DNA of 64,000 nucleotides from assembly GCF_028657905.1 (NCBI RefSeq), contig NZ_CP117782.1, forward strand, positions 930,001 through 994,000, written 5' to 3'. This DNA comes from Burkholderia sp. FERM BP-3421 (GTDB taxonomy: Bacteria; Pseudomonadota; Gammaproteobacteria; Burkholderiales; Burkholderiaceae). The notes beneath the pieces are model-generated. The model was not told where the DNA came from, searched no databases, and was given only the letters and a program-made list of their open reading frames with translations. Of the stretch, positions 25,444-33,799 are shown one piece after another (the stretch's first letter is position 1; every line of letters begins with the position of its first letter). Position numbers and translations under genes: made by a program.

Positions 25444-26595
25444 TTATTTTCCGTATTGATCGCAAATCTGGTTGACGGCCTCGACCACGCGCCGCACATC
25501 GTCGCCGTTCATCTGAGTGAACAGCGGCAGCGTGACGGTGCTCGCGCCGAAGCGCTCGGCGTGCGGGAACATGCCTTCCTTGAAACCGAGCGCGCGGTAC
25601 AGCGTAAACAGGTGGATCGCCGGGTAGTGCATGCCCGAGCCGATCCCGCGTTGCTTCAGCTGCGCCATGAATTCGCCGCGCGTGATCGACAGGCGTTCGA
25701 GCGGCAGCGTGATCTGGAACATGTGCCAGTTGCCGTGCTCGAAATCCTCGACCGGCAGGCCGACGCCGAGCCCGAGCGCGCTGCCGCCGGCGAACGCGTC
25801 GAAATACGCGCGCGCGAGCACGCGGCGCTGCGCGTTGAAGCGTTCGAGGTGCGGCAGCTGGCCGAGCCCGACCCGGGCGGCGACGTCGGTGAGATTGTAC
25901 TTGCCGCCGAGCACGTCGCAGTCCATGCCGTCGGGACCGGTGCGGGTGATGCCCTGCAGCCGGTACTTCTCCGCGAGGCGGGCCTCGTCCGCGTCGTTCA
26001 GCACGAGCGCGCCGCCTTCGATCGAGGTCAGGTTCTTGTTCGGATGGAAGCTGAACGACACGATGTCGCCCAACGCGCCGATGCGGCGGCCCTTCCAGGT
26101 CGCGCCGAGCGCCTGCGCGGCATCCTCGATCACGCGCAGCTGGTGCGCGCGCGCGATCGCGTACAGGCGGTCCATGTCGACCGGCAGACCCGCGAGATAG
26201 ACCGGGATCACGGCCTTGGTGCGCGGCGTGATCGCCCGTTCGAGCAGGTCGAGGTCGAGATTGCGCGTGACCGGGTCGATGTCGACGAAGACGGGCGTCG
26301 CGCCGGTCTCGAGGATCACGTTGGCGGTGGCGACCCACGACGCCGGGGTCGTGATCACCTCGTCGCCCGGGCCGACGCTCGCGATCCGCAGGCCGATCTC
26401 GAGCGTCGCGGTGCCCGAGTTGAAGACCCGCACCGGACGGCCGCCGACGTAGTCGGACAGCGCGGCCTCGAAGGCGGCGCACTGCGGGCCGGTGGTGATC
26501 CAGCCCGAACGCAGCACTTCGGCGACGCCCTGGATGGTCTCTTCGTCGATCTCGGGTTTGACGAACGGCAAAAACGGAACGGTGGTCTGGCTCAT
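25444..26595 (-). CDS. arnB: UDP-4-amino-4-deoxy-L-arabinose-oxoglutarate aminotransferase ArnB
   Basis: This PLP enzyme makes UDP-L-Ara4N from the 4-keto sugar with glutamate. The 383-residue protein belongs to the DegT/DnrJ/EryC1 family, with the PLP lysine in SFSFHPNKNLTSIEGG, VIEDAAQALGATW and the N-terminal MSQTTVPFLPFVKPEIDEET. The start at 26595 follows AGGACTCC. A 136-bp gap separates it from the upstream SMR gene, which is enough for an internal promoter. Confidence 0.93.
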   Translation of the reverse strand: MSQTTVPFLPFVKPEIDEETIQGVAEVLRSGWITTGPQCAAFEAALSDYVGGRPVRVFNSGTATLEIGLRIASVGPGDEVITTPASWVATANVILETGATPVFVDIDPVTRNLDLDLLERAITPRTKAVIPVYLAGLPVDMDRLYAIARAHQLRVIEDAAQALGATWKGRRIGALGDIVSFSFHPNKNLTSIEGGALVLNDADEARLAEKYRLQGITRTGPDGMDCDVLGGKYNLTDVAARVGLGQLPHLERFNAQRRVLARAYFDAFAGGSALGLGVGLPVEDFEHGNWHMFQITLPLERLSITRGEFMAQLKQRGIGSGMHYPAIHLFTLYRALGFKEGMFPHAERFGASTVTLPLFTQMNGDDVRRVVEAVNQICDQYGK

Positions 26596-26731
26596 GGAGT
26601 CCTGGCTCGTGATCGTGATGGCGTTAAAGGGACGGATCGGACGGGCGCCCGAAACGCGCATTTAACACCGGTTGACGCAAATGCTACGTCTCTTTTTGTC
26701 GGTTGGCGGGCGGCCGGCGCGGCCCGCGGCG

Positions 26732-27103
26732 TCAGCTGCGCGCGAGCACCAGCACGCCGATCAGGATGATGCCGATGCCGACCAGGCGCTGCACCGACAG
26801 CACCTCGCCGAACAGATACCAGGCGGCGAAGGCGTTGACGACATAACCGAGCGACAGCATCGGGTAGGCGATCGATACGTCCACGCGGGACAAGCCGACG
26901 ATCCAGACCACGACGCTCAGCACGTAGCAGGCGAGGCCGCCGATGATCGGCAGCTGGGTCGCGATCTTGAAGCCGACGGGGATAATGTTCGCACGGGTGA
27001 ATTCGAAGTGTCCAACCGCGTTCACGCCTGCCTTCAGCAGCAGTTGCGCGCACGCGTTGAGCATCACGCCGGTGACGATGCAGATGAGGGAAACCGGGTT
27101 CAT
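26732..27103 (-). CDS. small multidrug-resistance/EamA-like membrane protein in the arn operon (ArnE/ArnF-like)
   Basis: The 123-residue protein has four membrane helices (MNPVSLICIVTGVMLNACAQ through GIGIILIGVLVL) and the CAQLLLKAG motif of SMR-type proteins. Its location between arnT and arnB suggests that it flips undecaprenyl-phosphate-L-Ara4N across the inner membrane, the job of the ArnE-ArnF heterodimer in enterics. Only one such gene is present, so it would have to work as a homodimer. The substrate is inferred from position. Confidence 0.75.
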   Translation of the reverse strand: MNPVSLICIVTGVMLNACAQLLLKAGVNAVGHFEFTRANIIPVGFKIATQLPIIGGLACYVLSVVVWIVGLSRVDVSIAYPMLSLGYVVNAFAAWYLFGEVLSVQRLVGIGIILIGVLVLARS

Positions 27104-27119
27104 GGCGATCGGGCCTCGC

Positions 27120-28805
27120 TTACGGTTGTTGCGGCTTCGCGACGACGACGCGCCGGTTGTCCTGGGCGATCACCTGCATCGGCAGGCCTTGTCCGGCGAG
27201 CTGCCGGTAGCGTTCGGGCGACATCAGCGCGAGCGCGTAGCGGTCGGCCTTCCAGCGTTCGATCCACTGGTCGACGGTGGGGATCCACTTGCTCGGCTCG
27301 ACCGAGATGCCGAACGACAGCTCGTCCTCGCGCGCGACCATGATGGTCGTGTGACGCACGTAGAACGGCAGCGTGTGGTCGAGCGCCTCGACCGAATAGA
27401 ACGGCGTGTCGGGCGGCAGTTTCGCCAGTTCCGCGCGGATCGCGGGCGCGATGAGGGCGCCCGAGCTGTAGCGGCCGAACTGGTCGTGGCCGGTGCCGCC
27501 GATCGTGCCGAGCAGCAGCCAGCCCGCGCCGAACGCGGTGGCCGCGGCGGCGACGCCGGCGCGGCCGAGGCGGTTCAGGCGGACCGCGACGAGCGTCAGC
27601 ACGAACGCGGCGACGAGCGCCGCATACACCCATTTCTGGAACGCGACGTACTGGAAGTTCGGCGTCCGCGGGTCGCCGAGGTGGCCGAGCGAGAGCGTGC
27701 CGACGGCTGCGGCGACGAGGAACAGCAGGTAGCCGAGCAGGTGGCGGCGGAACTGTTCGCGGGTCACGAGCGGCAGGTACGCGCCGATCACGAGCGCGAG
27801 CGCGGGCGCGATCGGCAGCACGTACGAGATCAGCTTCGAGTGCGACGCGCTGAAGAACAGGAAGATGAAGGCGCTCCAGATCAGCAGCAGGGTCATCGGC
27901 GCGAAGCCGTTCGGCTGGCGCGGCATCCGCAGCGCATGGCGCAGGCTCTGGAAGCTGATCGACAGCCACGGCAGGAAGCCGACGAGCAGCACGGGGATGA
28001 AGTAGTAGAACGGGCCGGGCCGGTTCTGTTCGGGCGTCAGGTAGCGGCGGAACTGCTGGACGATGAAGAAGAAATTGAAGAACTCGGGGTTGCGCTGCTG
28101 GACCAGCACGAACCACGGCGTCACGATCGCGAAGAAGATCACGAGGCCGCTCACGAGGTACAGGCGTTTCCACAGCGCCCAGTCGCGGGTGACGAGCGTG
28201 TACAGCACCAGCACCGCGCCGGGCAGGATCAGCCCGACGAGCCCCTTCGACAGCACGGCGAAGGCCATCGCCGCCCAGCAGAGCCACATCCAGCCGCGCG
28301 CGGCGCGCGCCGGCAGGGCGGGCCGCTGCGCGAGCAGCAGCGCGCACAGCGAGAGCGCCATCCAGAACGACAGGCCCATGTCGAGTGCGTTGAAGTGGCC
28401 CATCAGGTTCCAGTACGGCGCGGTCGCGAGCACCATCGCGGCGCAGAAGCCGGCGAGCGGATTGAACACTCGCGCGCCGGTGTAGCCGACCACCAGCACG
28501 CCCGCGAAGCTCGCGAGCGCCGTGTACAGGCGGGCCTGCCATTCACCGAGGCCGAACCAGGCGAAGGTCAGCGCGTTCAGCCAGGTCTGCAGCGGCGGCT
28601 TCTCGAAGTACTTGTAGCCGTTGTAGCGCGGCGTGATCCAGTCGCCCGTCGCGAACATTTCGCGCGCCATTTCGGCGTAGCGGCCTTCGTCGCTGGGAAT
28701 CAGGTGGCGCAGGCCGAGCGGCGCGAACCAGATGACGGCGAGCGCGGCGAGCAGGAGCAGCAGCGCGGCGCGGTTGAGCGGTAGCCTCGACGGCGTATCG
28801 TTCAT
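27120..28805 (-). CDS. arnT: L-Ara4N lipid A transferase ArnT (GT39/83)
   Basis: It moves L-Ara4N from the lipid carrier to lipid A in the periplasmic leaflet, which lowers binding of polymyxin. The 561-residue protein starts with a membrane helix, then the conserved periplasmic acidic loop LIPSDEGRYAEMAREMFATGDWITPRYNG is summarised by its key D and E residues at about 42-50. KPPLQTWLNAL and about twelve helices follow. Its 3' end lies 16 bp before the SMR gene. In related Burkholderia this modification is essential for viability. Confidence 0.9.
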   Translation of the reverse strand: MNDTPSRLPLNRAALLLLLAALAVIWFAPLGLRHLIPSDEGRYAEMAREMFATGDWITPRYNGYKYFEKPPLQTWLNALTFAWFGLGEWQARLYTALASFAGVLVVGYTGARVFNPLAGFCAAMVLATAPYWNLMGHFNALDMGLSFWMALSLCALLLAQRPALPARAARGWMWLCWAAMAFAVLSKGLVGLILPGAVLVLYTLVTRDWALWKRLYLVSGLVIFFAIVTPWFVLVQQRNPEFFNFFFIVQQFRRYLTPEQNRPGPFYYFIPVLLVGFLPWLSISFQSLRHALRMPRQPNGFAPMTLLLIWSAFIFLFFSASHSKLISYVLPIAPALALVIGAYLPLVTREQFRRHLLGYLLFLVAAAVGTLSLGHLGDPRTPNFQYVAFQKWVYAALVAAFVLTLVAVRLNRLGRAGVAAAATAFGAGWLLLGTIGGTGHDQFGRYSSGALIAPAIRAELAKLPPDTPFYSVEALDHTLPFYVRHTTIMVAREDELSFGISVEPSKWIPTVDQWIERWKADRYALALMSPERYRQLAGQGLPMQVIAQDNRRVVVAKPQQP

Positions 28806-28904
28806 GAAAATAGCCTGTAGATCGGAGTAGGGAAGTCGCGGGCGGCGCAGCGCGCGACCCGCGGGCCCGCGAGCGGGCCGGAGCGTGTGACCGGAAGGGC
28901 CGGG

Positions 28905-29279
28905 TCAGCGTTCAATCAGCAACGCGGCCGCCACCTTGCGGCCTTCCGCCATCAGGATGTTGTAGGTCCGGCAGGCGGCCTGGAAGTCCATGGTTTCGAC
29001 GCCGATCCGCCGTGCGGTCAGCTGGGCGGTGAGGCGCGGGTGCGGGAAGCGCAGCGTCGCGCCGCTACCGAAGATGACCACTTCGGGCGCGGGGGCCACC
29101 AGCAGTTCGAAATGTTCGGCCGACAGCGCGTCGAAGGACGCGACCGGCCACGCGATCACGGGCCCGCTGGGCAGCACGATCACGCTGCCGTCGTGGCGTG
29201 CGAGGTTGATCTCGACGTAATCGGGGCCATAGCCGGTGACGGTATTGAGCGCGGCGCTCGTATCCTGGTGCAGTTTCAA
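28905..29279 (-). CDS. Mth938-like domain protein
   Basis: The 124-residue protein belongs to the small Mth938/DUF498 family (MKLHQDTSAALNTVTGYG, VIFGSGATLRFP, IGVETMDFQAACRTYNILMA). Its biochemical role is unknown; distant relatives assist respiratory complex I assembly. The start appears to be TTG at 29279, because the family N-terminus MKLHQ begins there and no ATG is available. It lies 99 bp upstream of arnT with a GC hairpin at 28864-28879 between, so it may or may not share the arn transcript. Confidence 0.75.
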   Translation of the reverse strand: MKLHQDTSAALNTVTGYGPDYVEINLARHDGSVIVLPSGPVIAWPVASFDALSAEHFELLVAPAPEVVIFGSGATLRFPHPRLTAQLTARRIGVETMDFQAACRTYNILMAEGRKVAAALLIER

Positions 29280-29402
29280 ATTGGTGTTCCGCGATTCCGA
29301 AAGGGACTGACAAGAGGCCCGGTAACGGGCCCGGGCGGCTTCCGCAACGCGCCGGCCCCCGGCCGGTCGGGCCGGCGCGAGAGCCTGACCCGGAATGGTG
29401 CA

Positions 29403-29432
29403 TTGCGAAAGTCAGCCAAAATCCGCTAAATT
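29403..29432 (+). promoter_or_regulatory. candidate promoter of alaA
   Basis: TTGCGA (29403-29408) and TAAATT (29427-29432) are 18 bp apart in an A+T-rich patch. The intergenic stretch 29280-29589 also has a perfect hairpin GGCCCG-GTAA-CGGGCC at 29316-29331 and no gene. Confidence 0.4.
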
Positions 29433-29589
29433 ATAGCTTTTTAGCCGCCCCCGGGCGGCGATTGTCTCGTGCGCCGCCACAAGTCGCGCGCGAACACCGC
29501 TTCAGATCTGTCCTAGGCAGCGTGCACGACCGGCCGCTTTCCAGTCTCGATCCCCGTCCCCTCCAGGCCCGCAGGCGTTATCCAGGAAC

Positions 29590-30837
29590 ATGTCCGCCGT
29601 GAAACCGATTCAGAAATCGAACAAGCTGCTCAACGTGTGCTACGACATTCGTGGCCCGGTGCTCGAGCACGCGAAGCGCCTCGAAGACGAGGGGCACCGC
29701 ATCATCAAGCTGAACATCGGCAATCTGGCCCCGTTCGGTTTCGAGGCGCCCGACGAAATCATCCAGGACATGATCCGCAACCTGCCGGGCGCGTCCGGCT
29801 ATTCCGACTCGAAGGGCGTGTTCGCCGCGCGCAAGGCGGTCATGCACTACACGCAGCAGAAGGGCGTGAAGGGCGTGGAGCTGGACGACATCTACATCGG
29901 CAACGGCGCGTCCGAGCTGATCGTGATGGCGACCCAGGGCCTGCTGAACGACGGCGACGAAGTGCTGCTGCCGGCGCCCGACTATCCGCTGTGGACCGCG
30001 GCGGTGAGCCTGTCGGGCGGCACGCCCGTGCATTACGTGTGCGACGAGTCGAACCGCTGGATGCCGGACCTCGACGACATCCGCCGCAAGATCACGCCGA
30101 ACACGAAGGCGCTCGTCGTGATCAATCCGAACAATCCGACGGGCGCGCTGTATTCCGACGAACTGCTGCGCGAGCTGCTCGCGATCGCGCGCCAGCACGG
30201 CCTCGTGATCTTCGCGGACGAGGTGTACGACAAGATCGTCTACGACGGCAAGTCGCACACGGCGCTCGCGTCGCTCGCCGAGGACGTGGTGATCGTCACC
30301 TTCAACAGCCTGTCGAAGAGCTATCGTTCGTGCGGCTACCGGGCCGGCTGGATGTTCGTGTCGGGCCTCGCGGGCTCGAACCGCGCGCGCGCGAAGGACT
30401 ACCTGGAAGGGCTCGGGATCCTGTCGTCGATGCGGCTGTGCGCGAACGTGCCCGGCCAGTTCGCGGTCCAGACCGCGCTCGGCGGCTACCAGAGCATCAA
30501 CGAGCTGATCGTGCCGTCCGGGCGCCTGTACAAGCAGCGCGAGCTGGCCTACGAGATGCTCACGGCGATTCCGGGCGTGTCGTGCGTGAAGCCGGAGGCC
30601 GCGCTCTACATGTTCCCGCGTCTCGACCCGAAGCTGTATCCGATCGAGAACGACCAGCAATTCATTCTCGACCTGCTGCTCAAGGAGCGCGTGCTCCTCG
30701 TGCAGGGCACGGGCTTCAACTGGCCGACCCCGGATCATTTCCGGGTGGTGTTCCTGCCGAACCTCGAGGACCTGGCGGATTCGATCAACCGGATCGCGCG
30801 CTTCCTCGACGGCTATCGCAAACGTCACGCGGCCTGA
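29590..30837 (+). CDS. alaA: alanine-synthesising pyridoxal-phosphate aminotransferase (AlaA family)
   Basis: It transfers an amino group from glutamate to pyruvate. The 415-residue class I aminotransferase has IIKLNIGNLAPFGFEAPDEI, the PLP-binding VINPNNPTGALYS and FADEVYDKIVYDG, and the Schiff-base lysine in FNSLSKSYRSCGYRAGW. It is close to E. coli YfbQ/AlaA. AGGA precedes the ATG. It is followed after 43 bp by hom and thrC, suggesting an amino acid synthesis operon. Confidence 0.88.
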   Translation: MSAVKPIQKSNKLLNVCYDIRGPVLEHAKRLEDEGHRIIKLNIGNLAPFGFEAPDEIIQDMIRNLPGASGYSDSKGVFAARKAVMHYTQQKGVKGVELDDIYIGNGASELIVMATQGLLNDGDEVLLPAPDYPLWTAAVSLSGGTPVHYVCDESNRWMPDLDDIRRKITPNTKALVVINPNNPTGALYSDELLRELLAIARQHGLVIFADEVYDKIVYDGKSHTALASLAEDVVIVTFNSLSKSYRSCGYRAGWMFVSGLAGSNRARAKDYLEGLGILSSMRLCANVPGQFAVQTALGGYQSINELIVPSGRLYKQRELAYEMLTAIPGVSCVKPEAALYMFPRLDPKLYPIENDQQFILDLLLKERVLLVQGTGFNWPTPDHFRVVFLPNLEDLADSINRIARFLDGYRKRHAA

Positions 30838-30880
30838 GCGGCACGCGTTTTTCCCTTTTTCATCACAGATCACACGCAGC

Positions 30881-32209
30881 ATGGAACCGATCAAAGTTGG
30901 CCTGTTGGGCTTCGGCACGGTGGGCAGCGGCACCTTCACGGTACTGGGCCGCAACCAGGAAGAAATCAAGCGTCGCGCGGGACGGGGCATCGAGGTCACG
31001 CGCATCGCTGTCCGCAATCCGGCCAAGGCGCTCGCCGCCGCGGGCGGCAGCGTCGGCGCGGCGCAGCTGACCGACGACTTCAACGCGGTGGTCGACGATC
31101 CGTCGATCGCGATCGTCGCCGAGATGATAGGCGGCACGGGGCTCGCGCGCGAGCTGGTGCTGCGCGCGATCGCGAACGGCAAGCACGTCGTGACCGCGAA
31201 CAAGGCGCTGCTCGCGGTGCACGGCAACGAGATTTTCGCGGCGGCGAGCGCGCGCGGCGTGATGGTTGCGTTCGAGGCGGCCGTCGCGGGCGGCATCCCC
31301 ATCATCAAGGCGCTGCGCGAAGGGCTTACCGCGAACCGCATCCAGTACATCGCGGGCATCATCAACGGCACGACCAACTACATCCTGTCCGAGATGCGCG
31401 ACCGCGGCCTCGATTTCGCGACCGCGCTGAAGGCCGCGCAGGCGCTCGGCTATGCGGAGGCGGATCCGACCTTCGACATCGAGGGCGTCGACGCCGCGCA
31501 CAAGGCGACCATCATGAGCGCGATCGCGTTCGGCGTGCCGGTGCAGTTCGACCGCGCGTACGTCGAGGGCATCAGCCAGCTCGCGGCGACGGACATCCGC
31601 TACGCGGAGGAACTCGGCTACCGGATCAAGCTGCTCGGCATCACGCGCCGCACCGAGCGCGGCATCGAGCTGCGCGTGCATCCGACGCTGATTCCGGAGA
31701 AGCGCCTGCTCGCGAACGTCGAGGGCGCGATGAACGCGGTCGTCGTGCACGGCGACGCGGTCGGCACGACGCTTTACTATGGCAAGGGCGCGGGCGCCGA
31801 GCCCACCGCCTCGGCCGTGGTGGCCGATCTGGTCGACGTCACGCGCCTGCACACGGCCGATCCGGAGCATCGCGTGCCGCATCTCGCGTTCCAGCCGGAA
31901 AGCCTGTCGAACACGCCGATCCTGCCGATCGAGGACGTGACGAGCGGCTACTACCTGCGCCTGCGCGTCGCGGACCAGACGGGCGTGCTCGCCGACATCA
32001 CGCGCCTGCTCGCCGCGTCGGGGATCTCGATCGATGCGCTGCTGCAGAAGGAATCGGAGCAGGTCGACGCCGCCAAGGGCGAGACCGACATCATCCTGAT
32101 CACGCACGAGACGGTCGAGCGCAACGTCAATGCGGCGATCGCGGGCATCGAGGCGCTGTCGACGGTCGTGTCGAAGGTCACGAAGCTGCGCATGGAAGCA
32201 CTCAACTGA
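30881..32209 (+). CDS. hom: homoserine dehydrogenase
   Basis: It reduces aspartate semialdehyde to homoserine, the branch point to threonine and methionine. The 442-residue protein has the nucleotide motif VGLLGFGTVGSGTF, the catalytic-domain segment IINGTTNYILSEM and the GYAEADPTFDIEGVDAAHK signature. A C-terminal ACT domain begins at about 355 (YYLRLRVADQTGVLADITRL), the usual site of threonine feedback. It lies 10 bp before thrC. Confidence 0.95.
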   Translation: MEPIKVGLLGFGTVGSGTFTVLGRNQEEIKRRAGRGIEVTRIAVRNPAKALAAAGGSVGAAQLTDDFNAVVDDPSIAIVAEMIGGTGLARELVLRAIANGKHVVTANKALLAVHGNEIFAAASARGVMVAFEAAVAGGIPIIKALREGLTANRIQYIAGIINGTTNYILSEMRDRGLDFATALKAAQALGYAEADPTFDIEGVDAAHKATIMSAIAFGVPVQFDRAYVEGISQLAATDIRYAEELGYRIKLLGITRRTERGIELRVHPTLIPEKRLLANVEGAMNAVVVHGDAVGTTLYYGKGAGAEPTASAVVADLVDVTRLHTADPEHRVPHLAFQPESLSNTPILPIEDVTSGYYLRLRVADQTGVLADITRLLAASGISIDALLQKESEQVDAAKGETDIILITHETVERNVNAAIAGIEALSTVVSKVTKLRMEALN

Positions 32210-32219
32210 GGCGGACGAC

Positions 32220-33671
32220 ATGAATTACCTCTCCACCCGCGGCGCCGGCATCGGCGAGCGCCACACGTTCTCCGACATCCTGCTCGGCGGCCTCGCGAAG
32301 GACGGCGGCCTGTACCTGCCCGCCGACTACCCGCGCGTCTCGGCCGACGAGCTGGCGCGCTGGCGCGCGCTGTCGTACGCGGATCTCGCGTTCGAGATCC
32401 TCTCGAAGTTCAGCGACGACATCCCGGCCGACGACCTGCGCGCGATCACGCGCCGCACCTACACGGCCGACGTGTACCGCCATACGCGCCACGGCGAGAA
32501 CGCGGCCGACATCACGCCGCTCAAGTCGCTCGGCGTCGAGGGCGGCGCGCCGGTTGCGCTGCTCGAGCTGTCGAACGGTCCGACGCTCGCGTTCAAGGAC
32601 ATGGCGATGCAGCTGCTCGGCAACCTGTTCGAGTACGCGCTCGCGAAGCAGGGCGAGACGCTCAACATCCTCGGCGCGACCTCGGGCGACACCGGCAGCG
32701 CGGCCGAGTACGCGATGCGGGGCAAGGCCGGGGTGCGCGTGTTCATGCTGTCGCCGCATCGCAAGATGAGCGCGTTCCAGACCGCGCAGATGTACAGCCT
32801 GCAGGATCCGAACATCTTCAACCTCGCGGTCGAGGGCGTATTCGACGACTGCCAGGACATCGTGAAGGCGGTGTCGAACGATCACGCGTTCAAGGCGCGC
32901 CACAAGATCGGCACGGTCAACTCGATCAACTGGGCGCGGGTGGTGGCGCAGGTCGTCTACTATTTCAAGGGCTACTTCGCGGCGACCTCGCACAACGGCG
33001 AGCGGGTGTCGTTCACGGTGCCGTCGGGCAATTTCGGCAATGTCTGCGCGGGCCATATCGCCCGCATGATGGGCCTGCCGATCGAGAAGCTCGTGGTCGC
33101 GACCAATGAGAACGACGTGCTCGACGAATTCTTCCGCACGGGCGCCTACCGGGTGCGCAGCGCGGCGCACACGTACCACACGAGCAGCCCGAGCATGGAC
33201 ATTTCGAAGGCCTCGAACTTCGAGCGCTTCGTGTTCGACCTGCTCGGCCGCGATCCGGCGCGGGTGCTGCAACTGTTCCGCGACGTCGAGGAAAAGGGTG
33301 GCTTCGACCTCGCCGCGAGCGGCGATTTCGCGCGGGTCGGCGAGTTCGGCTTCGTGTCGGGCAGCAGCAGCCATGCCGATCGCCTCGCGACGATCCGCGA
33401 CGTGTTCGAGCGCTACGGCGCGATGATCGACACGCATACGGCCGACGGCCTGAAGGTCGCGCGCGCGCACCTGCAGCCCGGCGTGCCGATGATCGTGCTC
33501 GAGACCGCGCAGCCGGTGAAATTCGGCGAAACGATCCGCGAGGCGCTGCAGCGCGAGCCCGAGCGTCCGGCCGCGTTCGCCGGCCTCGAGGCGCTGCCGC
33601 AGCGTTTCGAGGTGGTGCCCGCGCAGGTGGAGTCCGTCAAGGCCTTCATCGCCGCCCATACGGGCGCCTGA
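32220..33671 (+). CDS. thrC: threonine synthase
   Basis: It makes threonine from O-phosphohomoserine with PLP. The 483-residue protein starts MNYLSTRGAGIGERHTFSDI, has the PLP lysine in ALLELSNGPTLAFKDMAMQ and the phosphate-binding GATSGDTGSAAEYA. It belongs to the longer class typical of Gram-negative bacteria. The stop codon sits in the first of three 9-bp tandem units. Confidence 0.95.
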   Translation: MNYLSTRGAGIGERHTFSDILLGGLAKDGGLYLPADYPRVSADELARWRALSYADLAFEILSKFSDDIPADDLRAITRRTYTADVYRHTRHGENAADITPLKSLGVEGGAPVALLELSNGPTLAFKDMAMQLLGNLFEYALAKQGETLNILGATSGDTGSAAEYAMRGKAGVRVFMLSPHRKMSAFQTAQMYSLQDPNIFNLAVEGVFDDCQDIVKAVSNDHAFKARHKIGTVNSINWARVVAQVVYYFKGYFAATSHNGERVSFTVPSGNFGNVCAGHIARMMGLPIEKLVVATNENDVLDEFFRTGAYRVRSAAHTYHTSSPSMDISKASNFERFVFDLLGRDPARVLQLFRDVEEKGGFDLAASGDFARVGEFGFVSGSSSHADRLATIRDVFERYGAMIDTHTADGLKVARAHLQPGVPMIVLETAQPVKFGETIREALQREPERPAAFAGLEALPQRFEVVPAQVESVKAFIAAHTGA

Positions 33672-33690
33672 CGCGCCTGACGCGCCTGTC
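33664..33690 (+). repeat. triplicated 9-bp unit spanning the thrC stop
   Basis: GCGCCTGAC, GCGCCTGAC and GCGCCTGTC follow head to tail. The TGA stop of thrC is in the first unit and an in-frame second TGA is in the next. Confidence 0.9.
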
Positions 33691-33715
33691 CGCCCGGGCC
33701 CGCGCGGCCCGGGGC

Positions 33716-33762
33716 CGACGCCCCCGGGGTCGCGCCGATCGCGCGCGACCCCGGGGGCGTCG
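33716..33762. terminator. 19-bp perfect inverted repeat between thrC and moeA
   Basis: CGACGCCCCCGGGGTCGCG (33716-33734) is complementary to 33744-33762 around a nine-base loop. There is no T run; the next bases are TTACAAT, the moeA -10. It can act as the thrC terminator and also covers the moeA -35 region. Confidence 0.7.
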
Positions 33763-33763
33763 T

Positions 33764-33769
33764 TACAAT
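33764..33769 (+). promoter_or_regulatory. -10 box TACAAT of moeA
   Basis: TACAAT lies one base after the 3' arm of the large inverted repeat and 30 bp before the moeA ATG. No Shine-Dalgarno sequence precedes the ATG. Confidence 0.5.
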
Positions 33770-33799
33770 GGCGCATCCGTTTCCTTATTTCCCCACTCG

